Part shown: positions 1 through 8,997 of the stretch, piece by piece
How the letters are laid out: every line of letters begins with the position of its first letter
Position numbering within the stretch: the first letter of the stretch is position 1
NCBI RefSeq assembly: GCF_947499065.1
Contig: NZ_CANMMT010000002.1
Coordinates: 371,313 to 435,312, forward strand
DNA from: an uncultured Tenacibaculum sp.
Lineage (GTDB): Bacteria; Bacteroidota; Bacteroidia; Flavobacteriales; Flavobacteriaceae
Direction: 5' to 3'
Length of the DNA stretch: 64,000 nt
Translations under genes and position numbers: made by a program
Notes under the pieces: model-generated
The model's database searches: none
Seen by the model: the letters and a program-made list of their open reading frames with translations, nothing else
Told to the model about the DNA's origin: nothing

Positions 1-1
1 T

Positions 2-715
2 TTAAAAGACGACCAAGGAATTATTAATCGTATGGGGTTTAATAATGAAGGATTAGCTACTGCAATAGAGCAATTAAAAAAGAACAAAGGAAAAATTATT
101 CTTGGAGGTAATATTGGTAAAAATACCAATACAGCTCCAGAAGATTATACAGAGGATTATGTAGAGTGCTTTAAAGGATTGCATCCTTACGTAGATTACT
201 TTGTGTTAAATGTGAGTTGTCCAAATGTTGGAAGTCACGCAAAATTAGATGATGTAGATTATTTAAAAGAATTAATTACTGAGGTTCAAAAGTTGAATAA
301 TCAAGAATCTGTTCAAAGACCTATTTTATTAAAAATAGCTCCAGATTTGAACAATCAACAGTTGGATGAAATTATAGAGTTAGTTGCTGAAACTAAAATA
401 GATGGAGTTATAGCTTCAAATACTTCTGTAAATAGAGAAGGACTTAAAGCGTCAAAAGAACGATTGGAAGAAATCGGTAATGGAGGTTTGAGTGGACAGC
501 CAGTAAAAGAAAGAAGTACAAGAGTTATAAAATATTTAGCAGACAATTCAAATAAGGCATTTCCAATCATTGGAGTAGGAGGTATTCATTCAGAAAAAGA
601 TGCTTTAGAAAAACTTAATGCTGGAGCAGATTTAGTTCAGATTTATACAGGTTTTATTTATGAAGGACCAAGCTTGGTAAAGAGAATCAATAAAGCTATT
701 TTAGCAAAAAGTTAA
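2..715 (+). CDS. pyrD: Dihydroorotate dehydrogenase, quinone type (3' part)
   Basis: This gene is cut by the left edge of the window. The frame is open from base 2 and reads into the class 2 signature NRMGFNNEG. The enzyme oxidises dihydroorotate to orotate in pyrimidine synthesis, and class 2 members pass electrons to membrane quinone. Visible motifs are the FMN/substrate loop NVSCPN, IASNTS, and the C-terminal phosphate-binding stretches GVGGI and GADLVQIYTG. Class 2 enzymes usually carry Ser as the catalytic base in NxSSPN, whereas here that position is Cys, as in class 1. The N-terminal membrane helix expected for class 2 lies outside the window. A LysE-type exporter gene follows three bases downstream. 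Family assignment is firm; the class is inferred from the MGFNN motif. Confidence 0.93.
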   Translation, partial: LKDDQGIINRMGFNNEGLATAIEQLKKNKGKIILGGNIGKNTNTAPEDYTEDYVECFKGLHPYVDYFVLNVSCPNVGSHAKLDDVDYLKELITEVQKLNNQESVQRPILLKIAPDLNNQQLDEIIELVAETKIDGVIASNTSVNREGLKASKERLEEIGNGGLSGQPVKERSTRVIKYLADNSNKAFPIIGVGGIHSEKDALEKLNAGADLVQIYTGFIYEGPSLVKRINKAILAKS

Positions 716-718
716 TAA

Positions 719-1333
719 ATGATTGAAACCCTTATCTCTTTTGTTTTAGCTACTGGAACACTAGCTTTTTCTCCTGGCCCTGACAATATATTTGTTTTAA
801 CACAAAGTATCGTAAATGGTAAAAAATATGGATTAGCAACTGTAGCTGGATTAATGACTGGTTGTATAATTCATACTACTTTAGTAGCCTTTGGTGTTTC
901 AGAAATTATAAATCAAAACCCTAAATTGTTTTTTATTATAAAACTATTGGGAGCAGGATATCTTTTGTATTTAGCTTATCAAGTATATAGAAGCGATGCT
1001 AAAATTGCATTTTCAACAGAGAATGTAGAAAAAAAGACAACTTTTGAATTGTTTAAAAAAGGATTTTGGATGAATGTTTTAAATCCGAAAGTGACTATTT
1101 TCTTTTTGGCTTTTTTTCCGCAATTTTTGTTTTCTGATAGTCTTTCAAATGTATTACAGTTTTATGTTTTAGGTGGTTTGTTTATATTAACATCGTTCGT
1201 AATATTTTCAACAATAGCCGTTTTAGCAGGTACTATCTCAGAATCTATAAAAAAGAATGCCCAAATAGGCGTTTACCTAAAATGGGCACAAATTATTGTT
1301 TTTGTTGGAATTGCGGTTTTAATTTTATTATAA
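719..1333 (+). CDS. LysE/RhtB family amino acid exporter
   Basis: A 204-residue polytopic inner-membrane protein of the LysE/RhtB family, which exports amino acids or related small metabolites. The N-terminal family signature GPDNIFVLTQSI (about residues 20-31) and the mid-protein NPKVTIFFLAFFPQF are typical, and hydrophobicity suggests about six membrane helices. The length is normal for the family. Its ATG lies three bases after the pyrD stop, so the two are probably co-transcribed, although no functional link to pyrimidine synthesis is evident. The substrate cannot be read from the sequence. Confidence 0.9.
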   Translation: MIETLISFVLATGTLAFSPGPDNIFVLTQSIVNGKKYGLATVAGLMTGCIIHTTLVAFGVSEIINQNPKLFFIIKLLGAGYLLYLAYQVYRSDAKIAFSTENVEKKTTFELFKKGFWMNVLNPKVTIFFLAFFPQFLFSDSLSNVLQFYVLGGLFILTSFVIFSTIAVLAGTISESIKKNAQIGVYLKWAQIIVFVGIAVLILL

Positions 1334-1334
1334 A

Positions 1335-2018
1335 TTAATCTTCTTCCTTTTTAGTAAGTCTTTTTAAAGCTCTTTTAGAACTTCTATTTTCTGGATTGAT
1401 AGCTAACGATTTTTTGTAGTATTCTGTAGCTTTTACTGTGTCTTTCATTTTTAAATAAGCATCACCGGTACTGTCGTAAGTATTAGAACTTTTAGGGTAT
1501 AATTCAATATTGATTTTAAAAACATTAAGAGCTTTTTCAAACTCTTTATTTGATAAATAACGATAACCTAAACGATTCAAACTTCTTTCTCTAATAACAG
1601 GGTTTAAGCTATCTTTTTGTTTAATGGCTTTATATCCTTTTAAAGCGGCTTCAAAATTATTTTCAGCTAGGTATTCACTTGGAGTTTTTTCACCTTCTTT
1701 AAGTTTGTTAAAAATGTAAACCTTGCCATGATGTTCACGTTTTTTTGCTAATTCAATTTTATTTTGTGCTGTGTTAAATATTAGTTTTTCGTTTAATTCA
1801 CGAGCATAAAAAGTACTATCATTAACTTTTAGAGGTTCTAAATTTTGTCCACGCCATGTTAAAAATAACTTTCCTTCGTTAAATTTTACTTCTATAGTTT
1901 CATCAGCATTAAAAAAATAACGACCAGAGGCATTCTTAATAAACTCTTCAGAGTTTTTATTTGAGGTACAGTTGGTTAGGAATAATAATAAGGAAATAAA
2001 AAATAGTTTAGTTTTCAT
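1335..2018 (-). CDS. TPR-containing lipoprotein
   Basis: A 227-residue predicted lipoprotein. The N terminus is a short signal peptide ending in the lipobox LTNC, so the mature protein would be lipid-anchored at Cys17. The middle (about residues 30-100) is a small beta-rich region of unknown kind, and the C-terminal half contains two or three tetratricopeptide-like helices (YRYLSNKEFEKALNVF; GDAYLKMKDTVKATEYYKKS). TPRs mediate protein contacts; no enzymatic motif is seen. It is convergent with the LysE gene (one base between the stops) and divergent from lon. Specific function unknown. Confidence 0.75.
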   Translation of the reverse strand: MKTKLFFISLLLFLTNCTSNKNSEEFIKNASGRYFFNADETIEVKFNEGKLFLTWRGQNLEPLKVNDSTFYARELNEKLIFNTAQNKIELAKKREHHGKVYIFNKLKEGEKTPSEYLAENNFEAALKGYKAIKQKDSLNPVIRERSLNRLGYRYLSNKEFEKALNVFKINIELYPKSSNTYDSTGDAYLKMKDTVKATEYYKKSLAINPENRSSKRALKRLTKKEED

Positions 2019-2245
2019 TGTTTGGTATAGCTTTTTGTAAAAATATAATAATATGACGACTCACTAAGGAAATAGTTACAAGTTTCTTATAAAGAATTAG
2101 TTGGCATAAGAATTGACTTATATAAATGAAGAAAACAAAAAACATACACGTATTGTGTTGTTAATTAAGATATTAAGGTTTTTGTAGTGCTTTTTGTATT
2201 ATGTGTAGTAATAGAAGAATGCCACTATGACAGATATAAAAGATT

Positions 2246-4699
2246 ATGAGTAAACCCAAAATAATACATTTAGACAATTTGTCGCTTCAGGATGCGTTTA
2301 ATGAAAATTCTGAATTAATTCCTTTGTTAACTCCAGAGGATGAAGAAATAATAAATAAAGAAGAAGTACCTTCTGAATTACCAATTTTACCGTTAAGAAA
2401 TACTGTGTTATTTCCTGGTGTGGTAATTCCAATAACTGCTGGAAGAGATAAGTCTATTCAATTAATAAAAGAAGCTAACGAGGGAGATAAAATTGTAGGT
2501 GTTGTAGCACAAAAGAATAGTGATGTAGAAAATCCTGGAATTGAGGATATACATAAAACAGGAGTAGTAGCACAAATTTTAAGAGTTCTTAAAATGCCTG
2601 ATGGTAATACAACTGTTATTATACAAGGAAAAAAGCGTTTTGAAATAGATGAGATTACACAGGAGAATCCATACTTAAAAGCTAAAGTTAGAGAAGCAAA
2701 AGAGGAAAGAGATATTGATGATGAAAAAGAATTCAATGCAATAATTGATTCTATTAAAGATTTGGCTTTAGAGGTAATTAAAGAAAATCCAATGTTACCT
2801 TCAGAAGCTTCTTTTGCGATTAAAAACATTCAGTCAAATTCATTTTTAGTGAACTTTATTTCATCTAATATGGAATTGAGTGTTTCAAATAAACAAGTTT
2901 TACTTGAAAAAGATAACTTGAAAGAAAGAGCACTTTTAACTTTAAAAAACTTAGACAAAGAGCTTCAAAAGTTACAATTACGTAATGATATTCAGTCTAA
3001 AACAAGATCAGATTTAGATCAACAACAACGTGAATATTATTTACATCAGCAATTAAAAACAATTCAAGACGAATTAGGTGGAGTTTCTCATGACCAAGAG
3101 TTGGAAGAAATGAAAACAAAGGCAAAGTCTAAGAAATGGAATAAAAATGTTGCTGAAACATTTGATAAGGAGATAAATCGTTTAAGACGAATGAACCCTC
3201 AAATGGCAGAATATGGTGTGCAGCGTAATTATTTAGAGTTAATGTTAGAATTACCTTGGGGAGAATATTCTGAGGATAAATTTGACTTAAAAAAGGCTCA
3301 AAAAATATTAGATAGAGATCACTTTGGACTTGAAAAGGTAAAAGAACGTATTATTGAACATTTAGCCGTGTTAAAATTACGTGGAGATATGAAGTCACCA
3401 ATAATTTGTTTATACGGTCCTCCAGGTGTTGGAAAAACTTCTTTAGGTAAATCTGTAGCAGAAGCCTTAGGTCGTAAGTATGTAAGAATGTCGTTAGGTG
3501 GTTTACGTGATGAAGCTGAAATTAGAGGTCATCGTAAAACTTATATTGGAGCTATGCCTGGTCGTTTAATTCAAAACCTTAAAAAGGCGGGTACTTCAAA
3601 TCCTGTATTTGTATTAGATGAAATAGATAAATTAAGTCAAAGTCATCAAGGAGATCCATCTTCTGCTATGTTAGAAGTGTTGGACCCTGAACAAAATACG
3701 GAGTTTTATGATAATTACTTAGAAGTTGGTTACGACCTTTCTAAAGTGTTATTTATTGCTACTGCTAATAATTTAGGACAAATACCTTGGGCACTACGCG
3801 ATCGTATGGAGCTTATCAATGTAACTGGATATACTATTGAAGAGAAGGTTGAAATAGCAAAAAAGTATTTATTTCCTAAGCAATTAAAAGAACATGGATT
3901 GTCAACAGAGCATTTAACTGTTGGTAAAAAGCAAATAGAAAAAATTGTAGAAGGATATACAAGAGAATCTGGTGTTCGTGGTCTTGAAAAGCAAGTAGCG
4001 AAAGTTGTGCGTTTTGCAGCAAAATCAATAGCGATGGAGGAGGAGTATAATGTTTCTCTAACAGATGAAGATATTGAAACAATTTTAGGGCCTGCTCGTT
4101 TAGAGCGTGACAAGTATGAAAATAATGATGTAGCTGGTGTAGTTACTGGTTTAGCTTGGACTAGTGTTGGTGGAGATATTTTATTTATAGAATCTATTTT
4201 ATCGAAAGGAAAAGGAAACTTATCTATTACAGGTAATTTAGGTACAGTAATGAAAGAGTCTTCAACAATAGCGATGAAATATATTAAAGCTAATGCTGAG
4301 GAGTTTGGAATTAAACCAGAAGTTTTAGATAAATACGATGTTCATATTCATGTGCCAGAAGGAGCAACTCCTAAAGATGGGCCAAGTGCTGGTATTACTA
4401 TGTTAACTTCATTAGTATCTGTATTTACACAGAGAAAAGTGAAAAATAAAATAGCAATGACAGGAGAAATTACTTTACGTGGTAAGGTATTGCCTGTTGG
4501 AGGAATTAAAGAAAAAATATTAGCTGCTAAAAGAGCAAATATTAAAGAAATAATTCTTTGTGCTGATAACAAAAAGGATATTGATGAAATTAAAACTAGT
4601 TATTTAAAAGGTTTAACTTTCCATTATGTAACTGAGATGAGTGAAGTAATTAATATTGCACTTACAAAACAAAAAGTAAAGAATGCTAAAAAGATATAG
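2246..4699 (+). CDS. lon: ATP-dependent protease Lon
   Basis: An 817-residue LonA protease, the cytosolic AAA+ serine protease that degrades misfolded and regulatory proteins. In order: N-terminal LON substrate-binding domain (about 44-240, starting [14 protein letters not shown]), coiled coil, AAA+ domain with Walker A GPPGVGKT (391-398) and Walker B VFVLDEID (454-461), and a C-terminal protease domain with the Ser-Lys dyad at S714 (DGPSAG) and K757 (GGIKEK). All key residues are present and the length is normal. An upstream ATG at 2227 runs into a stop after eight codons, so this start is preferred. A strong hairpin follows the gene. In other bacteria lon is heat-induced; no such signal was identified here. 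Confidence 0.98.
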   Translation: MSKPKIIHLDNLSLQDAFNENSELIPLLTPEDEEIINKEEVPSELPILPLRNTVLFPGVVIPITAGRDKSIQLIKEANEGDKIVGVVAQKNSDVENPGIEDIHKTGVVAQILRVLKMPDGNTTVIIQGKKRFEIDEITQENPYLKAKVREAKEERDIDDEKEFNAIIDSIKDLALEVIKENPMLPSEASFAIKNIQSNSFLVNFISSNMELSVSNKQVLLEKDNLKERALLTLKNLDKELQKLQLRNDIQSKTRSDLDQQQREYYLHQQLKTIQDELGGVSHDQELEEMKTKAKSKKWNKNVAETFDKEINRLRRMNPQMAEYGVQRNYLELMLELPWGEYSEDKFDLKKAQKILDRDHFGLEKVKERIIEHLAVLKLRGDMKSPIICLYGPPGVGKTSLGKSVAEALGRKYVRMSLGGLRDEAEIRGHRKTYIGAMPGRLIQNLKKAGTSNPVFVLDEIDKLSQSHQGDPSSAMLEVLDPEQNTEFYDNYLEVGYDLSKVLFIATANNLGQIPWALRDRMELINVTGYTIEEKVEIAKKYLFPKQLKEHGLSTEHLTVGKKQIEKIVEGYTRESGVRGLEKQVAKVVRFAAKSIAMEEEYNVSLTDEDIETILGPARLERDKYENNDVAGVVTGLAWTSVGGDILFIESILSKGKGNLSITGNLGTVMKESSTIAMKYIKANAEEFGIKPEVLDKYDVHIHVPEGATPKDGPSAGITMLTSLVSVFTQRKVKNKIAMTGEITLRGKVLPVGGIKEKILAAKRANIKEIILCADNKKDIDEIKTSYLKGLTFHYVTEMSEVINIALTKQKVKNAKKI

Positions 4700-4723
4700 A
4701 TAATATATCTGCATAACATATAA

Positions 4724-4757
4724 AATAGGGCCTAAACTTTAAAGTTTAAGCCCTATT
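4724..4757. terminator. Bidirectional terminator between lon and the radical SAM gene
   Basis: A 17-bp inverted repeat with a single mismatch and almost no loop, the arms reading aatagggc...aaacttt and aaagttt...gccctatt. It is A-rich on one side and T-containing on the other. It sits between two convergent genes and probably ends transcription from both. Confidence 0.75.
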
Positions 4758-4827
4758 GATTTATATATCTAAAACAGAATCACTATTGTATTTTTTATAA
4801 TTTAAATAATAGCTTTTTTTAGTAGGT

Positions 4828-6060
4828 TTATGCGATTATCATATTTTTTTCTGAAAAAGATTCTAACTCCTTTTTGTAATAGAAATTTTTGTTAAAATCT
4901 GTTGAATCTAGATAATTAATAATTTCTGTTGGATTAATTTTTTCTACGTTTTCTTTTTCGTGTAAATCAGGGAAACAAGAAATAAAATATCCTTGGATGT
5001 GTGCTATAAGTTTAATTAAGTCTTTACAATAAACGGATGGATTATTGAAACCATTTTCTTTGCTATATCTGTGTACTAATCTACCTCCTTTACAAATTAC
5101 ATTTAAAGGACATTCTTGACATTGCTTGCATAGTTTGGATTCAATGTTGTTAAAATATAGCTTTCCTAAAGAAGTTTTTTCAATATCTTGAAAGCGATTT
5201 CTTTTAATGTTAAAACCTGTTTTTGTAAAGCCATGACCGCAGGCTTTTAAAGAATCAATAGCTTCAATTTCTCCGTTAGTTTCTATAATTAATACAGTAG
5301 ATTCATTTTTAGAACTTTCATTAAGCATTGTTAAAGAGTTTAATAATCCTAAAAACATTGGTATTTTATATCGTTCTTGATCGCTAATCCATATGTTGAA
5401 TAATTCAATTAACCAATCGCCCATAACTGTTTCTTTCTTGTCAAAAGGATAGTTGTTGTGAGTATAATCAGGGATTAAGAAATTTACATAACTAGCTCCC
5501 ATTTTTTTAAAACTGTTGTATACTTCGATAGGTGTTTCTTTTGTATTAATTACGCATGCAATATCAGCAAAATTCATTTTATTTTTTAAAAGAGAAACCC
5601 CTTTAAAAACATTATCGTAACTACCATTTCCTTTATGGTCCACTCTATACATGTCGTGGGCTTTTTTGGTACCATCTACACTAACGCTTGGAGAAATGTT
5701 TAACTCTTTAAATAAATGAATCCAGCTTTCATCGAGTAAAACACCATTGGTTTGTAAATCGAAAGAAAAAACTACATTTTTCAGTTCATTCTGAATTTTT
5801 TTTACTTTAGATACAAAATCTATAAAGAATTGTTTTGGAGCAAGTAAAGGTTCTCCTCCATGAAATAGAAAAGAGAAATCTTTCTTATTGTACTCTTGTA
5901 TGTGTTTTTTGGTTTTGTCAATAATATTATCGACAATTTCAGTAGACATAAACTTAGGTTGTTTTTTATAAGTTGTGTCTCCTAAATTATACATAAAGCA
6001 ATATGAGCAATTGAGATTACATCTACTGGCAACTTTTATAGCTAAAGAATTAAAATCCAT
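4828..6060 (-). CDS. Radical SAM/SPASM peptide maturase
   Basis: A 410-residue radical SAM enzyme. The CxxxCxxC cluster motif is at the N terminus (C14, C18, C21 in RCNLNCSYC). A C-terminal SPASM region carries further Cys for auxiliary Fe-S clusters (ACGHGF, then CKQCQECPLNVICKGG, then SVYCKDL). HGGEPLL is the usual radical SAM GGE motif. The tail, with HRYS, NGFNNPSVYC and LIAHI, resembles maturases of the FxsB/GrrM/XyeB group, which form cyclophane cross-links between an aromatic residue and a nearby side chain in a ribosomal peptide. Two short genes with GG-type leaders lie directly upstream in the same orientation and are the likely substrates. No exporter or dedicated leader peptidase is nearby. 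The enzyme class is firm; the cyclophane chemistry is inference. Confidence 0.9.
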   Translation of the reverse strand: MDFNSLAIKVASRCNLNCSYCFMYNLGDTTYKKQPKFMSTEIVDNIIDKTKKHIQEYNKKDFSFLFHGGEPLLAPKQFFIDFVSKVKKIQNELKNVVFSFDLQTNGVLLDESWIHLFKELNISPSVSVDGTKKAHDMYRVDHKGNGSYDNVFKGVSLLKNKMNFADIACVINTKETPIEVYNSFKKMGASYVNFLIPDYTHNNYPFDKKETVMGDWLIELFNIWISDQERYKIPMFLGLLNSLTMLNESSKNESTVLIIETNGEIEAIDSLKACGHGFTKTGFNIKRNRFQDIEKTSLGKLYFNNIESKLCKQCQECPLNVICKGGRLVHRYSKENGFNNPSVYCKDLIKLIAHIQGYFISCFPDLHEKENVEKINPTEIINYLDSTDFNKNFYYKKELESFSEKNMIIA

Positions 6061-6128
6061 GATTAAATTGTTGGTTAAAAGAGAACAAAGAGGTTATAAT
6101 ATTTGATAACCTCTTTGAGAGTTAAAGA

Positions 6129-6362
6129 TTAATTTCTTATGAAATCATGAGCTACATCAGCTTCTAAAAACTTAACGCATTTGCGTAATCTGTCACTCCA
6201 AACCAATCCATCTGGACATCGTCTACCACCTCCACCAGTAGGGATATAGATAATATCATCAGAAGGTATGCTAACAGCACCTCCTCTGACAGGTGATAAG
6301 TCATTAATTTCTAAGTTTGAAAATTTCTCAATTCCTTTAGATAAAAAAAATGTTTTTTTCAT
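6129..6362 (-). CDS. Putative RiPP precursor with GG leader (77 aa)
   Basis: A 77-residue peptide 68 bases upstream of the radical SAM gene and on the same strand. Residues 1-28 look like a Bacteroidota natural-product leader (MKKTFFLSKGIEKFSNLEI...) ending in a double glycine (SPVRGG), after which processing would be expected. The following core is about 49 residues, with a GGGG run, two Cys (CPDGLVW...RKC) and a C-terminal AHDFIRN. The aromatic residue three positions from the end could suit cyclophane formation of the Phe-X-X type. The assignment rests on leader shape and neighbourhood, not on recognised core homology. Confidence 0.7.
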   Translation of the reverse strand: MKKTFFLSKGIEKFSNLEINDLSPVRGGAVSIPSDDIIYIPTGGGGRRCPDGLVWSDRLRKCVKFLEADVAHDFIRN

Positions 6363-6497
6363 TGTATTAAATTTAGTTAGTATGCTTACTCTAGGGTTGT
6401 TTAATAGATTTAATACCTATATTTTCAGCTTCCTATAGATATTTATAAATTGTTTGTATTTTTTTATTCTGGCAAAATATACTTCAGTAATTATTGT

Positions 6498-6704
6498 TTA
6501 CATGTCAACTTTTGTAGGCATACATACGCAGTATCCTAAAGAGAAATTGTACGTAGGTATTTCATTTTGTGTACAAGCAACAGGGTTAGGTCCCCAGTTA
6601 TCTCTATTCTTACACCAAAAAGGAGATCCTGGACCACCTCCATTAATAGACTTCTGAGCTGTTTTATTTAAAATAATGCCAAGATTTGAAATTGATTTTA
6701 TCAT
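6498..6704 (-). CDS. Putative bacteriocin-like precursor with GG leader (68 aa)
   Basis: A 68-residue peptide, first in the minus-strand row that leads to the 77-residue precursor and the radical SAM gene. The leader MIKSISNLGIILNKTAQKSI ends in NGGG, the common flavobacterial bacteriocin-type double-glycine signal. The core of about 44 residues starts GPGSPFWCKN, is rich in Gly, Pro and Asn, and contains four Cys (two as CVC near the end). Four Cys could form disulfides, or residues could be targets of the maturase. A similar-length open frame on the opposite strand at this place is a shadow. The activity of the product is unknown. Confidence 0.65.
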   Translation of the reverse strand: MIKSISNLGIILNKTAQKSINGGGPGSPFWCKNRDNWGPNPVACTQNEIPTYNFSLGYCVCMPTKVDM

Positions 6705-6979
6705 AATTACTTGATTGATTTAGTTATTCCTTACTCTATTTTTTAATGCTTTTCGGGTTTCTCATTTAATTACAAATATTGAAGGTTAAATATGATAAAG
6801 GAAGAAAAGTAGGTTGTGATTTATAAAAAAGGTAGGTACTATTTAAAAATTATGGTAGAAAAAACAATTGTTAATCTCTTGTTTTATAGCGGTTTGTGTT
6901 AGTGTTGGAGTTGAGATTGAGAATTAAGTGATATTGGAGTTAAAAAAATATAAATTGAGCTAACTTAAATTAACTAATC

Positions 6980-7168
6980 ATGAAATTATTATCAATTAGC
7001 ACTTTAGAAGCTTTCGAACTTACTAGAATCGAACAGCGAAATATTATGGCAAAAGGAACCAAATTAAGCGGAGGTCCAGATACTGATGGGGAAGAAGATT
7101 GTTTTCCGCCACCACCTCCTGGGAATGCTTTAGATAAAAAGAAGAATTATTGTTTTGATTTTATTTAA
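6980..7168 (+). CDS. Putative GG-leader peptide with proline-rich core (62 aa)
   Basis: A 62-residue peptide on the plus strand, divergent from the other two precursor genes across a 275-bp gap. The leader MKLLSISTLEAFELTRIEQR... ends at KLSGG. The core is acidic, then carries CFPPPPPGN and ends NYCFDFI, with two Cys. The leader shape (LxxLxxFExxRIEQRxIxxG...GG) is like Bacteroidota natural-product leaders, and the C-terminal aromatic FDFI parallels the HDFIRN end of the 77-residue peptide. It converges with the AraC-type regulator gene with nine bases between the stops. Function is inferred from context only. Confidence 0.6.
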   Translation: MKLLSISTLEAFELTRIEQRNIMAKGTKLSGGPDTDGEEDCFPPPPPGNALDKKKNYCFDFI

Positions 7169-7177
7169 AATCTAAAT

Positions 7178-8893
7178 TTATTTACAAAAAACTTCCTTGT
7201 CAATTTTTTCAATGAATTGATAAGGGGTTATTCCTGTGTGCTTTTTAAAAATTCTAGTAAAAGATTTAGCATTTTTATACCCTCCGATTTCACCAATAGC
7301 TTGAGTTGTGTAGGCTCTAACTTTTTTATCTTCACTTAGTTTTTTAGTAATATAATTAATTCTGAGTTCATTAGTGTATTCGCTAAAACTCATTTGTTTA
7401 TATGCTTTTATAACTTTAGAAAGGTAAGTGGTGTTAGTTCCTATTTTTTTTGCAGCATTATACAAGTTAAAATCATCTTTTAAAAAGTACAATTTCTCTT
7501 CAATTTTAGATAAACCTTTAATAATTTGTTGATGTTGCTCATCTTTTATTTTTAAGTCGCTAGTTGAAGGAGTTGCTTTTTCTTTTTGAGAAGCTCTAGC
7601 TATTAGGTTATCTAATCTTTCTTTGGCTTTTCTTTTTTCTCTATTATTTTTAAAAACAAAAAAACTTGTAAATCCAGATATTAAAATTAAGCTAATAATA
7701 ATTACGTTGTAATAAAAAGTTCTTTCATTATTGTCTTTGTTTAAAGCATTAATTTTTTTAGTAAAATTTATTTCTTTAGCTGTTTTATAGGCTTCTTTAA
7801 ATTGTTGTTTTTCTCTAGTAGATATTTTATTATAGGCATTTAAAAAGGTATTTAAATAATAATTAGCAGAATCAACTTTCTTTTGGTTTAAATAAATTTT
7901 AGATAAATAATTATTTGTATACATATAGTTATAATCTAAAAGAGTATCATTTTTTATTTGAAGTGATTTTAGAAAATTATTTTTAGCTTTATTAAAATCT
8001 TTAGCCATGTAATAATTAACGCCAATATTGTAATAACCTTTATATAAATAAGAGTATGATTTGTATTTATGAAAAATCTCTAAACTCTTTTCGAGGTAAA
8101 GATTGGCTTTGGTGTATTCTTTTTTTAAGGTATAAATAGTTCCTAAACCATAATAAATTCTTCCTTGGTAATAAGAGTTTTCTTTAAGGTTATTGGTTTT
8201 GAGTGAAGAATTGTAATAGTGTAAAGAAGAGTCTGCATACTGGTTTTTTAAAGTATCATTTTTATACATGGTAGCGTAAATAGCGCCAATATTAAGAGAG
8301 GTTTTAAGTTTGTTAATTTGAAATTTACTTCCTAATTTTTCCTTACTTATTTCTAATAAGAAGTATTTTTCTTTAATTTTTAATATGGCTTCATTCAACT
8401 CTTCCATATCTTGATATATAAGAGCTATATTTCCTTTTATTTTAATAATTCGCTCAATGTCTTTTGTTTCAATTGCGTACGCCTCAGCTTTTGTATAGTT
8501 GTTAAGTGCTTGTTTAGTAAGTCCTCTTCGTTTTTTTGTATTTCCTAAAAGTATGTGGATGTCAAATAAACTATTATAGTTTTCTTTTTTTAAAGGAATT
8601 TTAGGTAAGTATTTAGATATGCTGTCTTTGAAAAACGAAAAATCTACAATTTGTTTTTCTCTTGTTTTTATGTATTCAATGGCAGCATATGCAAAAGTCT
8701 TATAAGGGATGTTGTTTGTTTTAACAAGTTTATTCATGTAAAATAAAGTACTGTCTATCCCAATTTTTCTATTTAAATAAAATTTCTTTTTTAAATCTAT
8801 TAATTCATTTTCATTTAAAGTTGTATTGGTTTGAGAAAATAAAAGAGTAGAGGAAAAGAATACTAAGAATAGAGAGCAGATATATTTTAGCAT
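7178..8893 (-). CDS. TPR-transmembrane-AraC hybrid regulator
   Basis: A 571-residue one-piece signalling protein of a type common in Bacteroidota. A Sec signal peptide (residues 1-21, ending LLFSQ) is followed by a periplasmic array of tetratricopeptide helices (about 90-350, repeated YY.G..Y.. motifs), one transmembrane helix (about 390-413), a short coiled coil, and a C-terminal AraC-type double helix-turn-helix (about 470-571; AIGEIGGYKNAKSFTRIFKKHTGITP). It probably senses a periplasmic state and controls transcription from the membrane. The target is unknown; the neighbouring precursor genes and secreted peptidase are candidates by position only. Confidence 0.85.
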   Translation of the reverse strand: MLKYICSLFLVFFSSTLLFSQTNTTLNENELIDLKKKFYLNRKIGIDSTLFYMNKLVKTNNIPYKTFAYAAIEYIKTREKQIVDFSFFKDSISKYLPKIPLKKENYNSLFDIHILLGNTKKRRGLTKQALNNYTKAEAYAIETKDIERIIKIKGNIALIYQDMEELNEAILKIKEKYFLLEISKEKLGSKFQINKLKTSLNIGAIYATMYKNDTLKNQYADSSLHYYNSSLKTNNLKENSYYQGRIYYGLGTIYTLKKEYTKANLYLEKSLEIFHKYKSYSYLYKGYYNIGVNYYMAKDFNKAKNNFLKSLQIKNDTLLDYNYMYTNNYLSKIYLNQKKVDSANYYLNTFLNAYNKISTREKQQFKEAYKTAKEINFTKKINALNKDNNERTFYYNVIIISLILISGFTSFFVFKNNREKRKAKERLDNLIARASQKEKATPSTSDLKIKDEQHQQIIKGLSKIEEKLYFLKDDFNLYNAAKKIGTNTTYLSKVIKAYKQMSFSEYTNELRINYITKKLSEDKKVRAYTTQAIGEIGGYKNAKSFTRIFKKHTGITPYQFIEKIDKEVFCK

Positions 8894-8997
8894 AAGGGTT
8901 GAGGGACAATTGGTTATTTACTGCAAAATATAAAAAAAAGAGACTAGTTTAAAACAAAGTCTCTTTTATAAATATAAAACTTATATAGAAATTATAA

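Noticed and set aside
2458..2829. Long minus-strand frame inside lon
   Set aside because: Low-complexity Ser/Ile-rich translation that is the shadow of the conserved Lon N-terminal domain.
6454..6657. A 67-codon plus-strand frame opposite the 68-residue precursor
   Set aside because: It mirrors the minus-strand gene, has no leader or family features, and its opposite has a clear GG leader.
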